A stretch of DNA of 64,000 nt, from positions 2,480,001 to 2,544,000 of the forward strand of contig CAWAVW010000004.1 of assembly GCA_963785585.1 (NCBI GenBank). Direction: 5' to 3'. How positions within the stretch are numbered: position 1 is the first letter of the stretch; each line of letters begins with the position of its first letter. The DNA is from Palsa-295 sp963785585. GTDB lineage: Bacteria; Acidobacteriota; Terriglobia; Acidiferrales; UBA7541. Below are positions 35,690 to 45,244 of this stretch, one piece after another. Made by a program: the position numbers and the translations under genes. The notes beneath the pieces were generated by a model. The model did not search any database. It saw nothing but the letters and a program-made list of their open reading frames with translations, and was not told the DNA's origin.

Positions 35690-35711
35690 ATCCATCCTCC
35701 GGAGGCATTTT

Positions 35712-37865
35712 TTGAAAGCTAAATTTTCGGACGTTGCTGGACTGTGCTTTCGCGCTTCCCGGCCTGGTGCTGCTTCGCATGGTTTTGCCCTTCTCATTTT
35801 GCTAACTGTGAGCGTGACGACTTTGAATGCACAAACGCCTCCCTCGAAATGTCCTCCCGTAGCCCGGATTGACGATGTAAAAGAGACGATTCACGGCGTT
35901 GAGGTGAGCGATCCGTATCGCTGGCTGGAAGATCAGAACAGCGCCGAGACGCGCGCATGGATCGACGCTGAAAACACCTGCACGGAAGCGGCGCTTAGCA
36001 AGCTTCCCGGGCAGGAACCGATTGCCAAGCGGCTGGGAGAATTGCTGAAGGTGGACACGTTCGGAATTCCCACGGAGCGCGGCGGCCGATACTTTTACGC
36101 CAAGCGCACGGCGGGCGCCGATTTGTACGTGCTCTATATGCGGAAGGGATTGAACGGAGCGGAAGAGGTGTTGGTCGATCCGGTCGAGATGAGCGCGGAC
36201 CACACGACGAGCGTCAGTTTCGAGGGAGTGACAGACGACGGGAAGATCGTAGCGTACGGAGTGCGAAAGGGCGGCGAGGACGAAGTGTCGCTGCACTTTC
36301 TTTACAGCGATACGCGCAAGGAATTGCAAGACACACTGCCGCGCGGGCGGTATCTCTCCGGCGCGTCGTTTAAGAAGGATAACAGCGGGTTTTACTATTC
36401 GCTACTGACAGACGACGGACCGCGGATTTTCTACCATGCGATGGGCACGGCGGCGGAGAAAGACGTAAAGATTTTCGGCGACGGGTACGGGCTGGACAAA
36501 CTGATCAGCGCGAACGTTTCCGAAGACGGCCGGCACCTGGTGATTGTGGTGTATTACGGTTCGGCGTGCGAGAAATCGGAAGTGTACCTGCAGGATATCG
36601 AAAAATCCGGGCCGATCGCGCCGATTGTGACGACTCTGCCGGGATGTTTTTCGGGCGACATCGCGGGAGATACGCTGTACCTGCAAACGAACTGGAACGC
36701 GCCGAAGTGGCGGTTGCTGGGGATTCCGGTGGCAAAGCCGGCCCAGGAAAACTGGAAAGAAATTATTCCCGAGCGCGATTCGCGCCTGGAAGAAATCCAT
36801 TTGATCGGCGGGAAAATCATCGCGCAGTATTCGCACGACGCCACGTCGCGACTGGATGTGTTTCAAGCCGACGGAAAAGCAGACGGCGAAATCGGGTTGC
36901 CGCAACTGGGAACGGTGGCGGGGCTTTCCGGGCGGTGGAAGAGCGGCGAGGCATTTCTATCGTTTCAGTCGTTCGCCATTCCGAGCACGGTTTACCGGTT
37001 CGAACTTTCGAACCGCGGGCTCCAGGTGTGGGCAAAACCATCGGTGCCGATCGACGCGAACGCGTTTGAAGTGAAGCAGGTGTGGTACGAATCGAAGGAT
37101 AAAACGCGCGTTCCGATGTTTCTGTTCTACAAGAAGGGATTGAAACTGGACGGAACGAATCCCACGCTGATGACCGCGTACGGCGGGTTCGATGTGAGCG
37201 AGACGCCGGCGTTCAGCACGAACGCGGTGCTGTGGGTGGAGCGCGGCGGGATCTTCGCGCTGCCGAACCTGCGCGGCGGCGGAGAATACGGCGAAGCCTG
37301 GCACAAGGCGGGAATGCTCGATAAGAAGCAGAACGTGTTCGACGATTTTTTCGCAGCCGCGGAGTACCTGATCGCCAACCACTACACCACGCCGGCAAAG
37401 CTGGCGATCACGGGCCGAAGCAACGGCGGATTGCTGATGGGCGCGGCGATGACGCAGCGTCCGGATTTGTACGGCGCGATTATGTGCGGCTATCCGCTGC
37501 TGGACATGGTGCGCTACCACCAATTTCTGGTGGCGCGTTTCTGGATTCCGGAATACGGCTCATCGGACGACGCGGCGCAGTTCCCCGCCTTGTATGCCTA
37601 TTCGCCGTATCACCACGTGGTGAAGGGCACGAAGTACCCGGCGGTGCTGTTCGTAACGGGCGACAGCGACACGCGGGTGTCACCGTTGCACGCGCGGAAA
37701 ATGGCGGCGGCGATGCAGGCAGCGCAGGGCGGAGACAAACCGATCCTGCTGCTCTACGATACGAAGCTGGGACACAGCGAAGGCCGGCCGGTCAGCAAGA
37801 TTATTGAAGAAGAGGCCGACGTGCTGAGCTTCTTTTTCTGGCAGCTGGGCGTGAATGATTTCTAG
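35712..37865 (+). CDS. Exported prolyl oligopeptidase (peptidase S9A)
   Basis: 717 residues, with an N-terminal signal peptide (ALLILLTVSVTTLNAQ). The N-terminal beta-propeller domain begins VSDPYRWLEDQNSAETRAW, typical of prolyl oligopeptidase. Triad: Ser in GRSNGGLLMGA near 570, Asp in VTGDSDTRVSP near 652 and His in LGHSEGRP near 689. It cleaves short peptides after proline, here presumably in the periplasm. TTG 35712 is chosen because of a GGAGG site 7 bases upstream. The preceding gene ends 22 bases earlier, so they may share a transcript. Confidence 0.93.
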   Translation: MKAKFSDVAGLCFRASRPGAASHGFALLILLTVSVTTLNAQTPPSKCPPVARIDDVKETIHGVEVSDPYRWLEDQNSAETRAWIDAENTCTEAALSKLPGQEPIAKRLGELLKVDTFGIPTERGGRYFYAKRTAGADLYVLYMRKGLNGAEEVLVDPVEMSADHTTSVSFEGVTDDGKIVAYGVRKGGEDEVSLHFLYSDTRKELQDTLPRGRYLSGASFKKDNSGFYYSLLTDDGPRIFYHAMGTAAEKDVKIFGDGYGLDKLISANVSEDGRHLVIVVYYGSACEKSEVYLQDIEKSGPIAPIVTTLPGCFSGDIAGDTLYLQTNWNAPKWRLLGIPVAKPAQENWKEIIPERDSRLEEIHLIGGKIIAQYSHDATSRLDVFQADGKADGEIGLPQLGTVAGLSGRWKSGEAFLSFQSFAIPSTVYRFELSNRGLQVWAKPSVPIDANAFEVKQVWYESKDKTRVPMFLFYKKGLKLDGTNPTLMTAYGGFDVSETPAFSTNAVLWVERGGIFALPNLRGGGEYGEAWHKAGMLDKKQNVFDDFFAAAEYLIANHYTTPAKLAITGRSNGGLLMGAAMTQRPDLYGAIMCGYPLLDMVRYHQFLVARFWIPEYGSSDDAAQFPALYAYSPYHHVVKGTKYPAVLFVTGDSDTRVSPLHARKMAAAMQAAQGGDKPILLLYDTKLGHSEGRPVSKIIEEEADVLSFFFWQLGVNDF

Positions 37866-37914
37866 CAGGTTCGGCAGAGGATTCGTTTCAAAGGGTCGAA
37901 AACAGGGGGAAGGA

Positions 37915-39816
37915 ATGATCACATTCATGCGGGGTGGGTTTGCCGCGGCCGTCGCGCTGGGTATTGCGACGCTACTGGGGGGCGGAAGCGCCGCGGTGGC
38001 GCAGACGCAGGCACAGCCGATTACGATTTCGGTGGACGCGACGCAAGCCCCGCAGAAAATCCTGCACGCGCACATGGAAATTCCGGTGCAGGCGGGAGCT
38101 CTGACGCTGTATTACCCCGAATGGATTCCGGGCGAGCACATGCCGGACGGCCCGATCATCGAAGTGGCAGGGATGAAATTTACCGCGAATGGAAAGACGA
38201 TTCCGTGGCGGCGCGATCTGGTGGAAATGTTTTCGATTCACCTCGATGTGCCGGCGGGGGTGACTTCGCTGAGCGCGGACCTGGACTTTCTATTGTCGGC
38301 GGCGAACTCCGGGTTTTCGGCCGGAGCGTCGGCGACGGCGAACCTGGACGTGCTGAGCTGGAATCAGGTGCTGCTCTACCCCAAGGGCGCTCCGGCGAAG
38401 GATATCTATTTTTCGTCGAGCGTGAAGCTACCGGCGGGATGGAAATTTGGAACGGCGCTGCCGATCACCAATCAGAAGGGCGACACGATTTCGTTCGGCA
38501 CCGTGGCGCTGACCGAGCTGGTGGATTCGCCGGTAATTTCGGGGCGGTATTTCAAGGCGATCCAATTAACGCCCGGCGAAACGACGCGGCACGAGATGGA
38601 CATCGCGGCGGACAGCGCAGCGGCGCTGGAGATGACGCCGGAGATGGAAGTTCATTTCCACAATCTGGTCACCGAAGCGCAGGGACTGTTTGGTTCGCGC
38701 CACTACCGGGGATATCACTTCCTGGTGACGCTGAGCGACGACGTGGCGCATTTCGGCCTGGAGCATCACGAATCGAGCGACGATCGGACGTCGGAACGCA
38801 GCCTGATCGACGAAAGCGAGAGGATCGAATTTGCGAGCTTGCTGCCGCATGAATATGTGCATTCCTGGAACGGCAAATACAGACGGCCGATCGGGCTCGC
38901 CACTCCGGATTACCAGCAGCCGATGAAGGACGATTTGCTTTGGGTGTACGAAGGGCTGACGGAATATTTGGGCGTGGTGTTGACGGCGCGGAGCGAATTG
39001 CTGACGGCGAACCTGGCCCGGGAGGATTTGGCGTTTCTGGTGGCGCGCTATGAAAACCGGCCGGGCCGCGAATGGCGTCCGCTGCAGGACACGGCGGATG
39101 CGGCTCCGTTTCTGTACGACGCGACGAACGACTGGTCGAACTGGCGGCGCGGAACGGATTTCTACGACGAAGGCGAATTGCTGTGGCTGGATGTGGACTC
39201 GACGATCCGGGCGTTGACCAACGACAAAAAATCGATCGACGATTTCTGCAAAGTATTTCACGGCGGCGCGAGCGGCACGCCGGTGCTGAAGCCATACAAT
39301 TTCGAAGAGGTCGTAGCGACTCTGAATGGCGTGGCGCCCTACGACTGGGCCGGATTCCTGCGAGCCCGGCTGGATGGGGTTTCGACGAAGACTCCGATTG
39401 AATCGCTGCAGAATAGCGGTTGGAAGCTGGTGTACGACGAAAACCCGAACGAGATGGAAGAAATCGAAGAGGGCGGACGCGCGGCGGATCTGACGTTCAC
39501 GCTGGGGCTGGTGATCGGCGGCGACGGGGCTGCGGTGGACGTAACCCACGACGGGCTCGCGTACAAGGCCGGCATCGGACCGGGAATGAAGATCGTGGCG
39601 GTGAACGGCGCGCAGTATTCCGCGGATGCGATCCACGAGGCGATCTCGAGCGCGAAGACGTCGGCTGCGCCGATTCAGTTGCTGATCGCGAACGGCGCGC
39701 AGTACCAGACGGTTTCGATCGCGTATCACGACGGATTGCGCTACCCGCACATCGTGCGCGACGAATCGCATCCGGATTATTTGAGCGAGATTTTCCACGC
39801 GCACGCAGCGCAATAA
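37915..39816 (+). CDS. Exported M61 glycyl aminopeptidase-family metallopeptidase with PDZ domain
   Basis: About 633 residues. Signal peptide AAAVALGIATLLGGGSAAVA. The zinc site is HEYVHSWNGK near residue 312 with the third ligand Glu in WVYEGLTEYLG near 345. The C-terminus holds a PDZ domain (GLAYKAGIGPGMKIVAVNG). M61 enzymes are gluzincins that remove N-terminal Gly or Ala. I start at ATG 37915 behind GGGGGAAGG; an ATG at 37855 overlapping the prior stop is also open but not preceded by a site. Likely an operon with the S9A peptidase. Confidence 0.92.
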   Translation: MITFMRGGFAAAVALGIATLLGGGSAAVAQTQAQPITISVDATQAPQKILHAHMEIPVQAGALTLYYPEWIPGEHMPDGPIIEVAGMKFTANGKTIPWRRDLVEMFSIHLDVPAGVTSLSADLDFLLSAANSGFSAGASATANLDVLSWNQVLLYPKGAPAKDIYFSSSVKLPAGWKFGTALPITNQKGDTISFGTVALTELVDSPVISGRYFKAIQLTPGETTRHEMDIAADSAAALEMTPEMEVHFHNLVTEAQGLFGSRHYRGYHFLVTLSDDVAHFGLEHHESSDDRTSERSLIDESERIEFASLLPHEYVHSWNGKYRRPIGLATPDYQQPMKDDLLWVYEGLTEYLGVVLTARSELLTANLAREDLAFLVARYENRPGREWRPLQDTADAAPFLYDATNDWSNWRRGTDFYDEGELLWLDVDSTIRALTNDKKSIDDFCKVFHGGASGTPVLKPYNFEEVVATLNGVAPYDWAGFLRARLDGVSTKTPIESLQNSGWKLVYDENPNEMEEIEEGGRAADLTFTLGLVIGGDGAAVDVTHDGLAYKAGIGPGMKIVAVNGAQYSADAIHEAISSAKTSAAPIQLLIANGAQYQTVSIAYHDGLRYPHIVRDESHPDYLSEIFHAHAAQ

Positions 39817-39844
39817 AGCCGCGCGTTTTTTTGCGAAGGCAAGA

Positions 39845-40081
39845 ATGAAATTTCATCCGATTGCAATCGTCGGCGCACTTTTGATCGCCGCGGGAATCGC
39901 GACGCTGATCTATCCCCAGGTGATGATGCCGGCGCGAACCCGAAAAGTGAAAATCGGCGAGAATGAAGCGATCATCTCGACGCACCGGGTAATTACGTTT
40001 CCGCGGCCGTTTTCGGCACTTTTGATCGTGTGCGGAGCGACGCAAATCTTCCTTACGACGCGGCGTTTCCCTCGCCGCTAG
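39845..40081 (+). CDS. Small membrane protein with two transmembrane segments (78 aa)
   Basis: Two hydrophobic helices (PIAIVGALLIAAGIATLIYP and FSALLIVCGATQIFL) flank a short basic, polar loop; this is typical of DUF3185-like small membrane proteins but the family is not certain. An AAGGCAAGA site is upstream. It follows the M61 gene by 28 bases and may be in the same transcript. Function unknown. Confidence 0.7.
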   Translation: MKFHPIAIVGALLIAAGIATLIYPQVMMPARTRKVKIGENEAIISTHRVITFPRPFSALLIVCGATQIFLTTRRFPRR

Positions 40082-40204
40082 CGGGCGAGACGAGGGTTGG
40101 GCCGTCGAACTCCGCGCGGCGCAACCGTTTCAGCTTTCCCGCCCGTCATCCGTTGTTCTACGGATGCATCCGTATTTCTACGAATTGACGCCCGCCGTTT
40201 GCCG

Positions 40205-40933
40205 ATGGCAACCTCCGAGGAATCGAAAACAGGTTTGGAGGTTTCGTTGACTTCCCCTCCGTTGCTGGTCCGCATCGGCTTAATCGTTTGCGCGGCATTC
40301 TTTCCGATTGCAAACGTGGCGCGGGCGGAATCCCTGACGATCAATAGCGTGCCGGCCGGAGCGAACGTCGAAATCAACGGCAGTTTGGTTGGCCAAACGC
40401 CGTACAAGGTGGACTATCCCGGCGGGTACTTTCACAAAACTCACACCGCGTTCGGCGAAAGGCTGGAGCATCCGATCGTGCTTCGGGTGTCGAAAGCCGG
40501 GTTCATCGCGCGGCAGATTACGCTGAGCGACGGGCCCTTCCAGTGGGTGGGTTTGACCGGGCATCACCATGGAACGTATTTTCTGCTGAAGGCCGATCAT
40601 TTCGAACTGAAGCTGGATTCGACCGAAGAGCCGGGGGACGCGGCGCTCGGCGATGAGGAAAGGCCGGGCCCGATGCGCGGGCACACGAAGGCAGCCAGTA
40701 CAAAATCCGAAGTGAATGGCACGGGCACCGTCGCAATTCATTCGGATCCCTCGGGCGCGGATATTTATGTGGACGGAAAGTTTGCGGGGCAAACGCCGTC
40801 CACATTTCATCTGGCGACCGGAACGCATCAAGTGGAGATACGGGACGCGGGCAGGAAATCATGGTCGAGGGAAATTGAAATTTCGAAAGATAGCGAAGTG
40901 ACGCTGCAACCGATTCTCGCGGTTGATCCCTGA
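40205..40933 (+). CDS. Exported protein with two PEGA domains
   Basis: 242 residues from ATG 40205. An N-terminal hydrophobic segment (IGLIVCAAFFPIANVARA) acts as signal or anchor. PEGA domain 1 reads INSVPAGANVEINGSLVGQT and PYKVDYPGGY; PEGA domain 2 reads IHSDPSGADIYVDGKFAGQT and PSTFHLATGTHQVEIRDAG, separated by a low-complexity charged linker. PEGA modules are small beta-sandwiches of surface proteins, presumed to mediate binding. An ATG at 40097 is open but gives a charged N-terminus. Function not known. Confidence 0.82.
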   Translation: MATSEESKTGLEVSLTSPPLLVRIGLIVCAAFFPIANVARAESLTINSVPAGANVEINGSLVGQTPYKVDYPGGYFHKTHTAFGERLEHPIVLRVSKAGFIARQITLSDGPFQWVGLTGHHHGTYFLLKADHFELKLDSTEEPGDAALGDEERPGPMRGHTKAASTKSEVNGTGTVAIHSDPSGADIYVDGKFAGQTPSTFHLATGTHQVEIRDAGRKSWSREIEISKDSEVTLQPILAVDP

Positions 40934-40969
40934 ATACAGCGGGCGTGGGCGCGGGCGAGGGCAGGGCGG

Positions 40970-42541
40970 TTAGCCGCGGCTCGCGAAGGCGAAGGCGCGG
41001 CGAGCGTAGGCATCAAGTTCCGGCACGCGCAGGAGCTTCAGCAGGGCGGCCAGCAGCGCGATTCCCGCCAAGGTGACAATCGCCAGGATCGCGAGCGAAC
41101 CCGCGAATCGGCGCATATCGAAAAACCGTTCGAGGTAACCGGCAAAGTAGAAGCAGACACTCCCGGCGGCGGCGGAGGCCAGGAGAACTTTTACGAAGAA
41201 GACGACGAGACTGGCTTCCGCGGCGTTTTTCGTTTTTCGATTCAATAGCGCAAATAAAACAACGGTGTAAACGATGATGCCGGTGGAACTGGCCAGGGCG
41301 AGTCCGAGATAGGCCATGTGCCGGACGAGAATCCAATAGAGAGGCAAGCTTGCCAGGGTGACGACGGTGCCGACGATCGCGGGCGTAATGGTGTCGCGGG
41401 CAGCGTAAAATCCGCGAGCGAGAATGTTTTGCGCGCCCCAGGCGAACATGCCGATCGAAAAGACGGACAGCGCGGCGGCGGTGGCGGCGATGTCTGGCCC
41501 ATGCAGGCGCGTATGCGAGAAGACCAGGTACAAAATGGGGACGCTTTGCGCGATGGTGAGCGCGGAAATCGGCAGCAGCAGAAAGATCAGAGCTTTGAAA
41601 GTGGAGTTCAGAAGCTGGTTCAAGTCGTCAAACCTTTTCTCGGAATAAAGCTGCGCCAAAATCGGGAAGGAGGCGACGCCGATCGCCTGACCGACCAGTC
41701 CGAGCGGAACGCGCATGAGCGTCTTGCCGTAATTCAGCCAGGTAATCGAGCCGGCCTGCAGGTAGGACCCAAACCAGCGGATGATCCAATCGTCCACGAA
41801 CGACAGCGAAAGCGCCAGCATGATGGGCACGGAGAGCTTCAAGAACAGCCAGAAACCCGGATGCGAGGTATTGAAATTCGGGAAGAACTTCGCGCCTGCG
41901 CGTTTGGCGCCGTATATCTGCAACAGAAAGTTTCCAGCGATGGCGCCGCCCAGAACGCCGACGGCAAAGCCGGTGACGCCTAATTTCGGGGACAGCAGAA
42001 CGCCGCCGAGAATAATTCCGACGTTGTAAACGATGGGCGCGAGCGACGGAACAACGAACTGATTTTTGGCGTACTGGACGGCGCTCAGAATGCTGCCCTG
42101 GTAGAAGCAAAATTGCGCGGGGAGCATCAGGCGGGTCAGCAGGATTACGTGGTCGCGCTCGGCAGGACTGAAACCGGGAGCGATGAGACGAACAAGCTGG
42201 GGCGCGAAAATTTCGGCCGCAAGGATTAAGGCGACCAGCGCACATCCCATCACCGTGACTACGGTGGAGAAAACGTGCCAGCCTTCGTCTTCTTTCCGCT
42301 CGGCTACATATTTGGAAAATACGGGAATGAAGGTGATGCTGAGCGAGCCGCCGGCAATGAGGTAATTGAGAAAATCGGGGAGGGTGAAGGCAGCGTAAAA
42401 CGCGTCGGTGGAGGCGTTGGAGCCGATCTGGTGGGCGACGGTCCAATCGCGGAAAAATCCGAGAATGCGGCTGAGCAGCACGCTCGCCATGACGATGCCG
42501 GTAGCCGCCGCGATCCGACGGTGAAAATGTTCAGTCGCCAC
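40970..42541 (-). CDS. murJ: Lipid II flippase MurJ
   Basis: 523 residues with about 14 membrane segments. Signature MVASVLLSRILGFFRD-like opening (VMASVLLSRILGFFRDWTVA), the DAFYAAFTLPDFLNYLIAGG stretch and the charged cavity residues around SLSFVDDWIIRWFGSY and RVPLGLVGQAIGVASFPIL identify MurJ/MviN. It moves lipid II across the inner membrane for peptidoglycan synthesis and is usually essential. GTG start 42541. No other cell-wall gene is adjacent. Confidence 0.95.
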   Translation of the reverse strand: MATEHFHRRIAAATGIVMASVLLSRILGFFRDWTVAHQIGSNASTDAFYAAFTLPDFLNYLIAGGSLSITFIPVFSKYVAERKEDEGWHVFSTVVTVMGCALVALILAAEIFAPQLVRLIAPGFSPAERDHVILLTRLMLPAQFCFYQGSILSAVQYAKNQFVVPSLAPIVYNVGIILGGVLLSPKLGVTGFAVGVLGGAIAGNFLLQIYGAKRAGAKFFPNFNTSHPGFWLFLKLSVPIMLALSLSFVDDWIIRWFGSYLQAGSITWLNYGKTLMRVPLGLVGQAIGVASFPILAQLYSEKRFDDLNQLLNSTFKALIFLLLPISALTIAQSVPILYLVFSHTRLHGPDIAATAAALSVFSIGMFAWGAQNILARGFYAARDTITPAIVGTVVTLASLPLYWILVRHMAYLGLALASSTGIIVYTVVLFALLNRKTKNAAEASLVVFFVKVLLASAAAGSVCFYFAGYLERFFDMRRFAGSLAILAIVTLAGIALLAALLKLLRVPELDAYARRAFAFASRG

Positions 42542-42641
42542 AAACGATATGGTAGTGGAAGAGCGAAGCGCGGACTAGGGCGTTGACGGGACTTGTTTCC
42601 GAGTACCGCCGCACGGATTGTACGCGCGGTTGCAGCGATAC

Positions 42642-43739
42642 TCAGTCTTGCGGGATCGGAGTTCGCGCCGGAGTGTCCGGATCGGTGGCGCGCAAATACT
42701 GCTCCGGCCAGGAGACTTTGACGCCCAAATCGCGCGCGGCATGCAGCGGCCAGTAGGGCTGGCGCAGGAGTTCGCGAGCGAGCAAAACGATATCGGCTTT
42801 TCCCGTGAGAATGATTTCGTCGGCCTGCTTCGGAGTGGTGATCATACCCACGGCGCCGGTAAGGATTTTCGCGCGGCTACGAATTTTTTCGGAAAACGGC
42901 ACCTGGTATCCCGGGCCCACGGGAATGTCGGCTTTGGCAACGTTTCCGCCGGACGAGCAGTCGATCAGGTCCACTCCCAGGGGTCCGAGTTGCTCTACCA
43001 ATTGAATAGACTGCTCGACGTCCCATCCGCCTTCGACCCAGTCGGACGCCGAAATCCTCACAAACAGGGGATGCCTCTCGGGCCACACTTTGCGGATGGC
43101 GACGGCAACCTCGCGGACAATCCGCGTGCGGTTTTCGAGCGAGCCGCCATAGGAATCGGTGCGCTTGTTCGAGAGAGGCGAGAGGAATTCGTGGAGCAAG
43201 TAGCCGTGAGCGGCGTGAATCTCGATCACGCGAAACCCAGCCTCGCGCGCCCGAACCGCAGCGTCGGCGAACGATTGAACGACGGAGCGGATGCCCGCTT
43301 CGTCGAGCGCCGCAGGCATCGGGTATTTGTCGCTGAACGGTATGGCGCTTGGGGCGAGCGGGATCCATCCGCCGTCCGCAGGAGCGATCGCGTGCCCTCC
43401 CTGTGAGGGCGCCGACGTGCTTCCCTTTCGGCCCGCATGTGCGAGTTGAATTCCGGGATAACTGCCCTCGGCACTCAGGAACTTCGCGATACGCGCCAGC
43501 GGCTCGATGTGCGCGTCCTTCCAAATCCCGAGGTCCTGCGGGCTGATCCGCCCTTCGGGCGTTACGGCGGTGGCTTCGGTGATGACCAAGGCCGCTCCGC
43601 CGACGGCGCGGCTACCCAGGTGAACCAGGTGCCACTCGTTCGCGAAACCGTCTTCACAGGAATACTCGCACATCGGCGAAACGGCGATACGGTTGCGCAG
43701 GGTCACGTCGCGAATCTTCAATTGATCGAACAAAGCCAT
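42642..43739 (-). CDS. NADH:flavin oxidoreductase, Old Yellow Enzyme family (YqjM-type ene-reductase)
   Basis: 365 residues from ATG 43739, which has GGGAGGC 6 bases upstream; a longer frame to 43781 lacks a site. The FMN-barrel motifs are SPMCEYSCEDGFANEWHLVH, which is typical of the thermophilic-like/YqjM class with the modulating Cys, EIHAAHGYLLHEFLSP and TDSYGGSLENRTR, with FMN-binding GAVGMITTPKQADEI. It would reduce activated C=C bonds with NAD(P)H. Located just upstream of murJ, with about 100 bases between. Confidence 0.93.
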   Translation of the reverse strand: MALFDQLKIRDVTLRNRIAVSPMCEYSCEDGFANEWHLVHLGSRAVGGAALVITEATAVTPEGRISPQDLGIWKDAHIEPLARIAKFLSAEGSYPGIQLAHAGRKGSTSAPSQGGHAIAPADGGWIPLAPSAIPFSDKYPMPAALDEAGIRSVVQSFADAAVRAREAGFRVIEIHAAHGYLLHEFLSPLSNKRTDSYGGSLENRTRIVREVAVAIRKVWPERHPLFVRISASDWVEGGWDVEQSIQLVEQLGPLGVDLIDCSSGGNVAKADIPVGPGYQVPFSEKIRSRAKILTGAVGMITTPKQADEIILTGKADIVLLARELLRQPYWPLHAARDLGVKVSWPEQYLRATDPDTPARTPIPQD

Positions 43740-43799
43740 GCAGGGCCTCCCATTTGTCGTTGCGTTCGAACCGTTTGGCACGGTGCAGCCGTGGAATTT

Positions 43800-44012
43800 T
43801 TATTTCGAGGAACGCCTGGCGATCTTTCGCGCGCCGGTACGATTTTGGCCGGCTCCGGGTTTCGCTCCATCTTCGGACGTCCATCCGGGCGGATCGCTCG
43901 CGGGAAAAGATTCGTCGGAAGCCTCGTCCACGACGTCGAGCGGTTCACGGGTTTTGTTTTTTTCGGGCGACGATGCCGTTCGATCCGGCTTTTGGTTGTT
44001 CGGCTTGTTCAT
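43800..44012 (-). CDS. Microprotein with conserved DExSxESFPASDPP motif (70 aa)
   Basis: 70 residues, highly polar. The core VVDEASDESFPASDPPGW is a motif I recognise from many short uncharacterised bacterial proteins, which usually consist of little more than this motif with basic flanks. No fold or function is known to me. GCGGAGGA lies 7 bases upstream of the ATG, so it is certainly a gene. No signal peptide. It is followed downstream by the ene-reductase gene. Confidence 0.75.
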   Translation of the reverse strand: MNKPNNQKPDRTASSPEKNKTREPLDVVDEASDESFPASDPPGWTSEDGAKPGAGQNRTGARKIARRSSK

Positions 44013-44184
44013 GAGACGTCCTCCGCGATGGGAATGAGAACGAACGCGGGCGGAACAATCCGGCAGCGTTCGAGTTTCGGATTTTCGTTAACGCGCTGGA
44101 AACTTAGATGCGCGGGATCTGGCGAAGGAAGCGAGCAAAGCTGAGGCGGTGGGACCGCCGCAACGCGACGGCCCCTTGAATCCG

Positions 44185-44919
44185 TCAGAACTTGAACACG
44201 ATCCCGGCGGAAGCTTTCGGGCTGAACTGGTAGGTGGAGAAATAGCGGGAACACATGGCGTCGGCGGCCACGCGAAGAGCGAGGCGAGGCTTGAAATTCA
44301 AATCGAGCCCGCCGCCAAGCTCGTACGCAAAGGCGTGCTGAGGTCCGTTGGCCGTCTGCGGGGTGAAGTGCGACTCTCCGACGAGCCCGTGCGCCCAGAT
44401 TTCGGTGTTGCGCGGCAACGACCAGCGGAAACGGCCGCCACCGCCGCCGAACAGATACCATCCGCCGTATCCCGCCTGGTGCAAGTGAGTTCCCTGAAAT
44501 TCGCCGTCCAAACCGATATGATTCTTGAAGTAATAGACGAGTCCGAAATTAAATCCGTTCGTATTCTTGGTGACGTTGGGGAGCTCAAAAAACCGCATGT
44601 AGGTGTAGCCGACGTAGGCCTGCCAGGCATAATTTTCGAAAACGCTGGTTACATCCTGGGGCTTGGGGTCCGGAGCGGGCATCAAGGAGAGCGAGGCGGC
44701 ATTGGCGGCCGGGCTGAAGGCGGGCACGCTTGGGTCAGCAACAGCCGGGGTGAACGACGTAGCGAACAGCAACGGAGCCGGAGCGGGCGTTTCCACGAAA
44801 AGCGCGTTCGACGAGACGGCCGGGGGCGGCAAAAACACGTAATTCGAGGAATTTAGCTGCGCACCCGCATTTGCGGCGCTGAGAAAGACGAGGCCGAATA
44901 AAAAAGCTGCATATCGCAT
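44185..44919 (-). CDS. Outer-membrane beta-barrel protein (porin-like)
   Basis: About 244 residues from ATG 44919. Signal peptide YAAFLFGLVFLSAANAGA, then a Pro/Ala-rich linker to about residue 90 and an eight-stranded barrel made of alternating aromatic strands (YAWQAYVGYTYMRFFEL; NGFNFGLVYYFKNHIGLDGE; GYGGWYLFGGGGGRFRW). It ends IVFKF, the classical C-terminal Phe recognised by the BAM complex. Substrate or binding role unknown. A GGGGGAAA site precedes the start. Confidence 0.82.
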   Translation of the reverse strand: MRYAAFLFGLVFLSAANAGAQLNSSNYVFLPPPAVSSNALFVETPAPAPLLFATSFTPAVADPSVPAFSPAANAASLSLMPAPDPKPQDVTSVFENYAWQAYVGYTYMRFFELPNVTKNTNGFNFGLVYYFKNHIGLDGEFQGTHLHQAGYGGWYLFGGGGGRFRWSLPRNTEIWAHGLVGESHFTPQTANGPQHAFAYELGGGLDLNFKPRLALRVAADAMCSRYFSTYQFSPKASAGIVFKF

Positions 44920-45244
44920 TTCTTGTTTCCCCCAGACACCAGAATGCAACTGGCGTGCGCTCATAATTTGACCGAGAACGGGCCGTGTGTCCACTCAAAA
45001 TTCTGGAAAAGGTCGTGGATATTACGCCGGCACGGAACCCCGCACCCCCGGTATGCCGCCATCGAATTGTATCGGCCGGTGTAACCAAGCATTCACACAA
45101 TTTCCCTTCTTGTTCGCCCGGACTGTGCGTATATTGACAACGTTTCCGAGGGTTTGCGGTGCCGAAGTTCGGTGATTTCGTTGCACCCGATGGCGGGTGT
45201 AGCGAATCTGAACTTTAGCAATCCCGTCATGAAGGAGCAGCCTG
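44920..45244. other. Divergent intergenic region
   Basis: Lies between the leftward barrel gene and the rightward formate operon. A short hairpin, CACCCG-ATGG-CGGGTG at 45184-45199, sits about 45 bases before the transporter start and may be a leader structure. No good promoter pair was found. No gene is supported. Confidence 0.4.

Noticed and set aside
35696..35705. CCTCCGGAGG palindrome as a terminator or anti-Shine-Dalgarno switch
   Set aside because: It contains the GGAGG ribosome site of the S9A gene and allows only a 3-base-pair stem, too weak to be meaningful.
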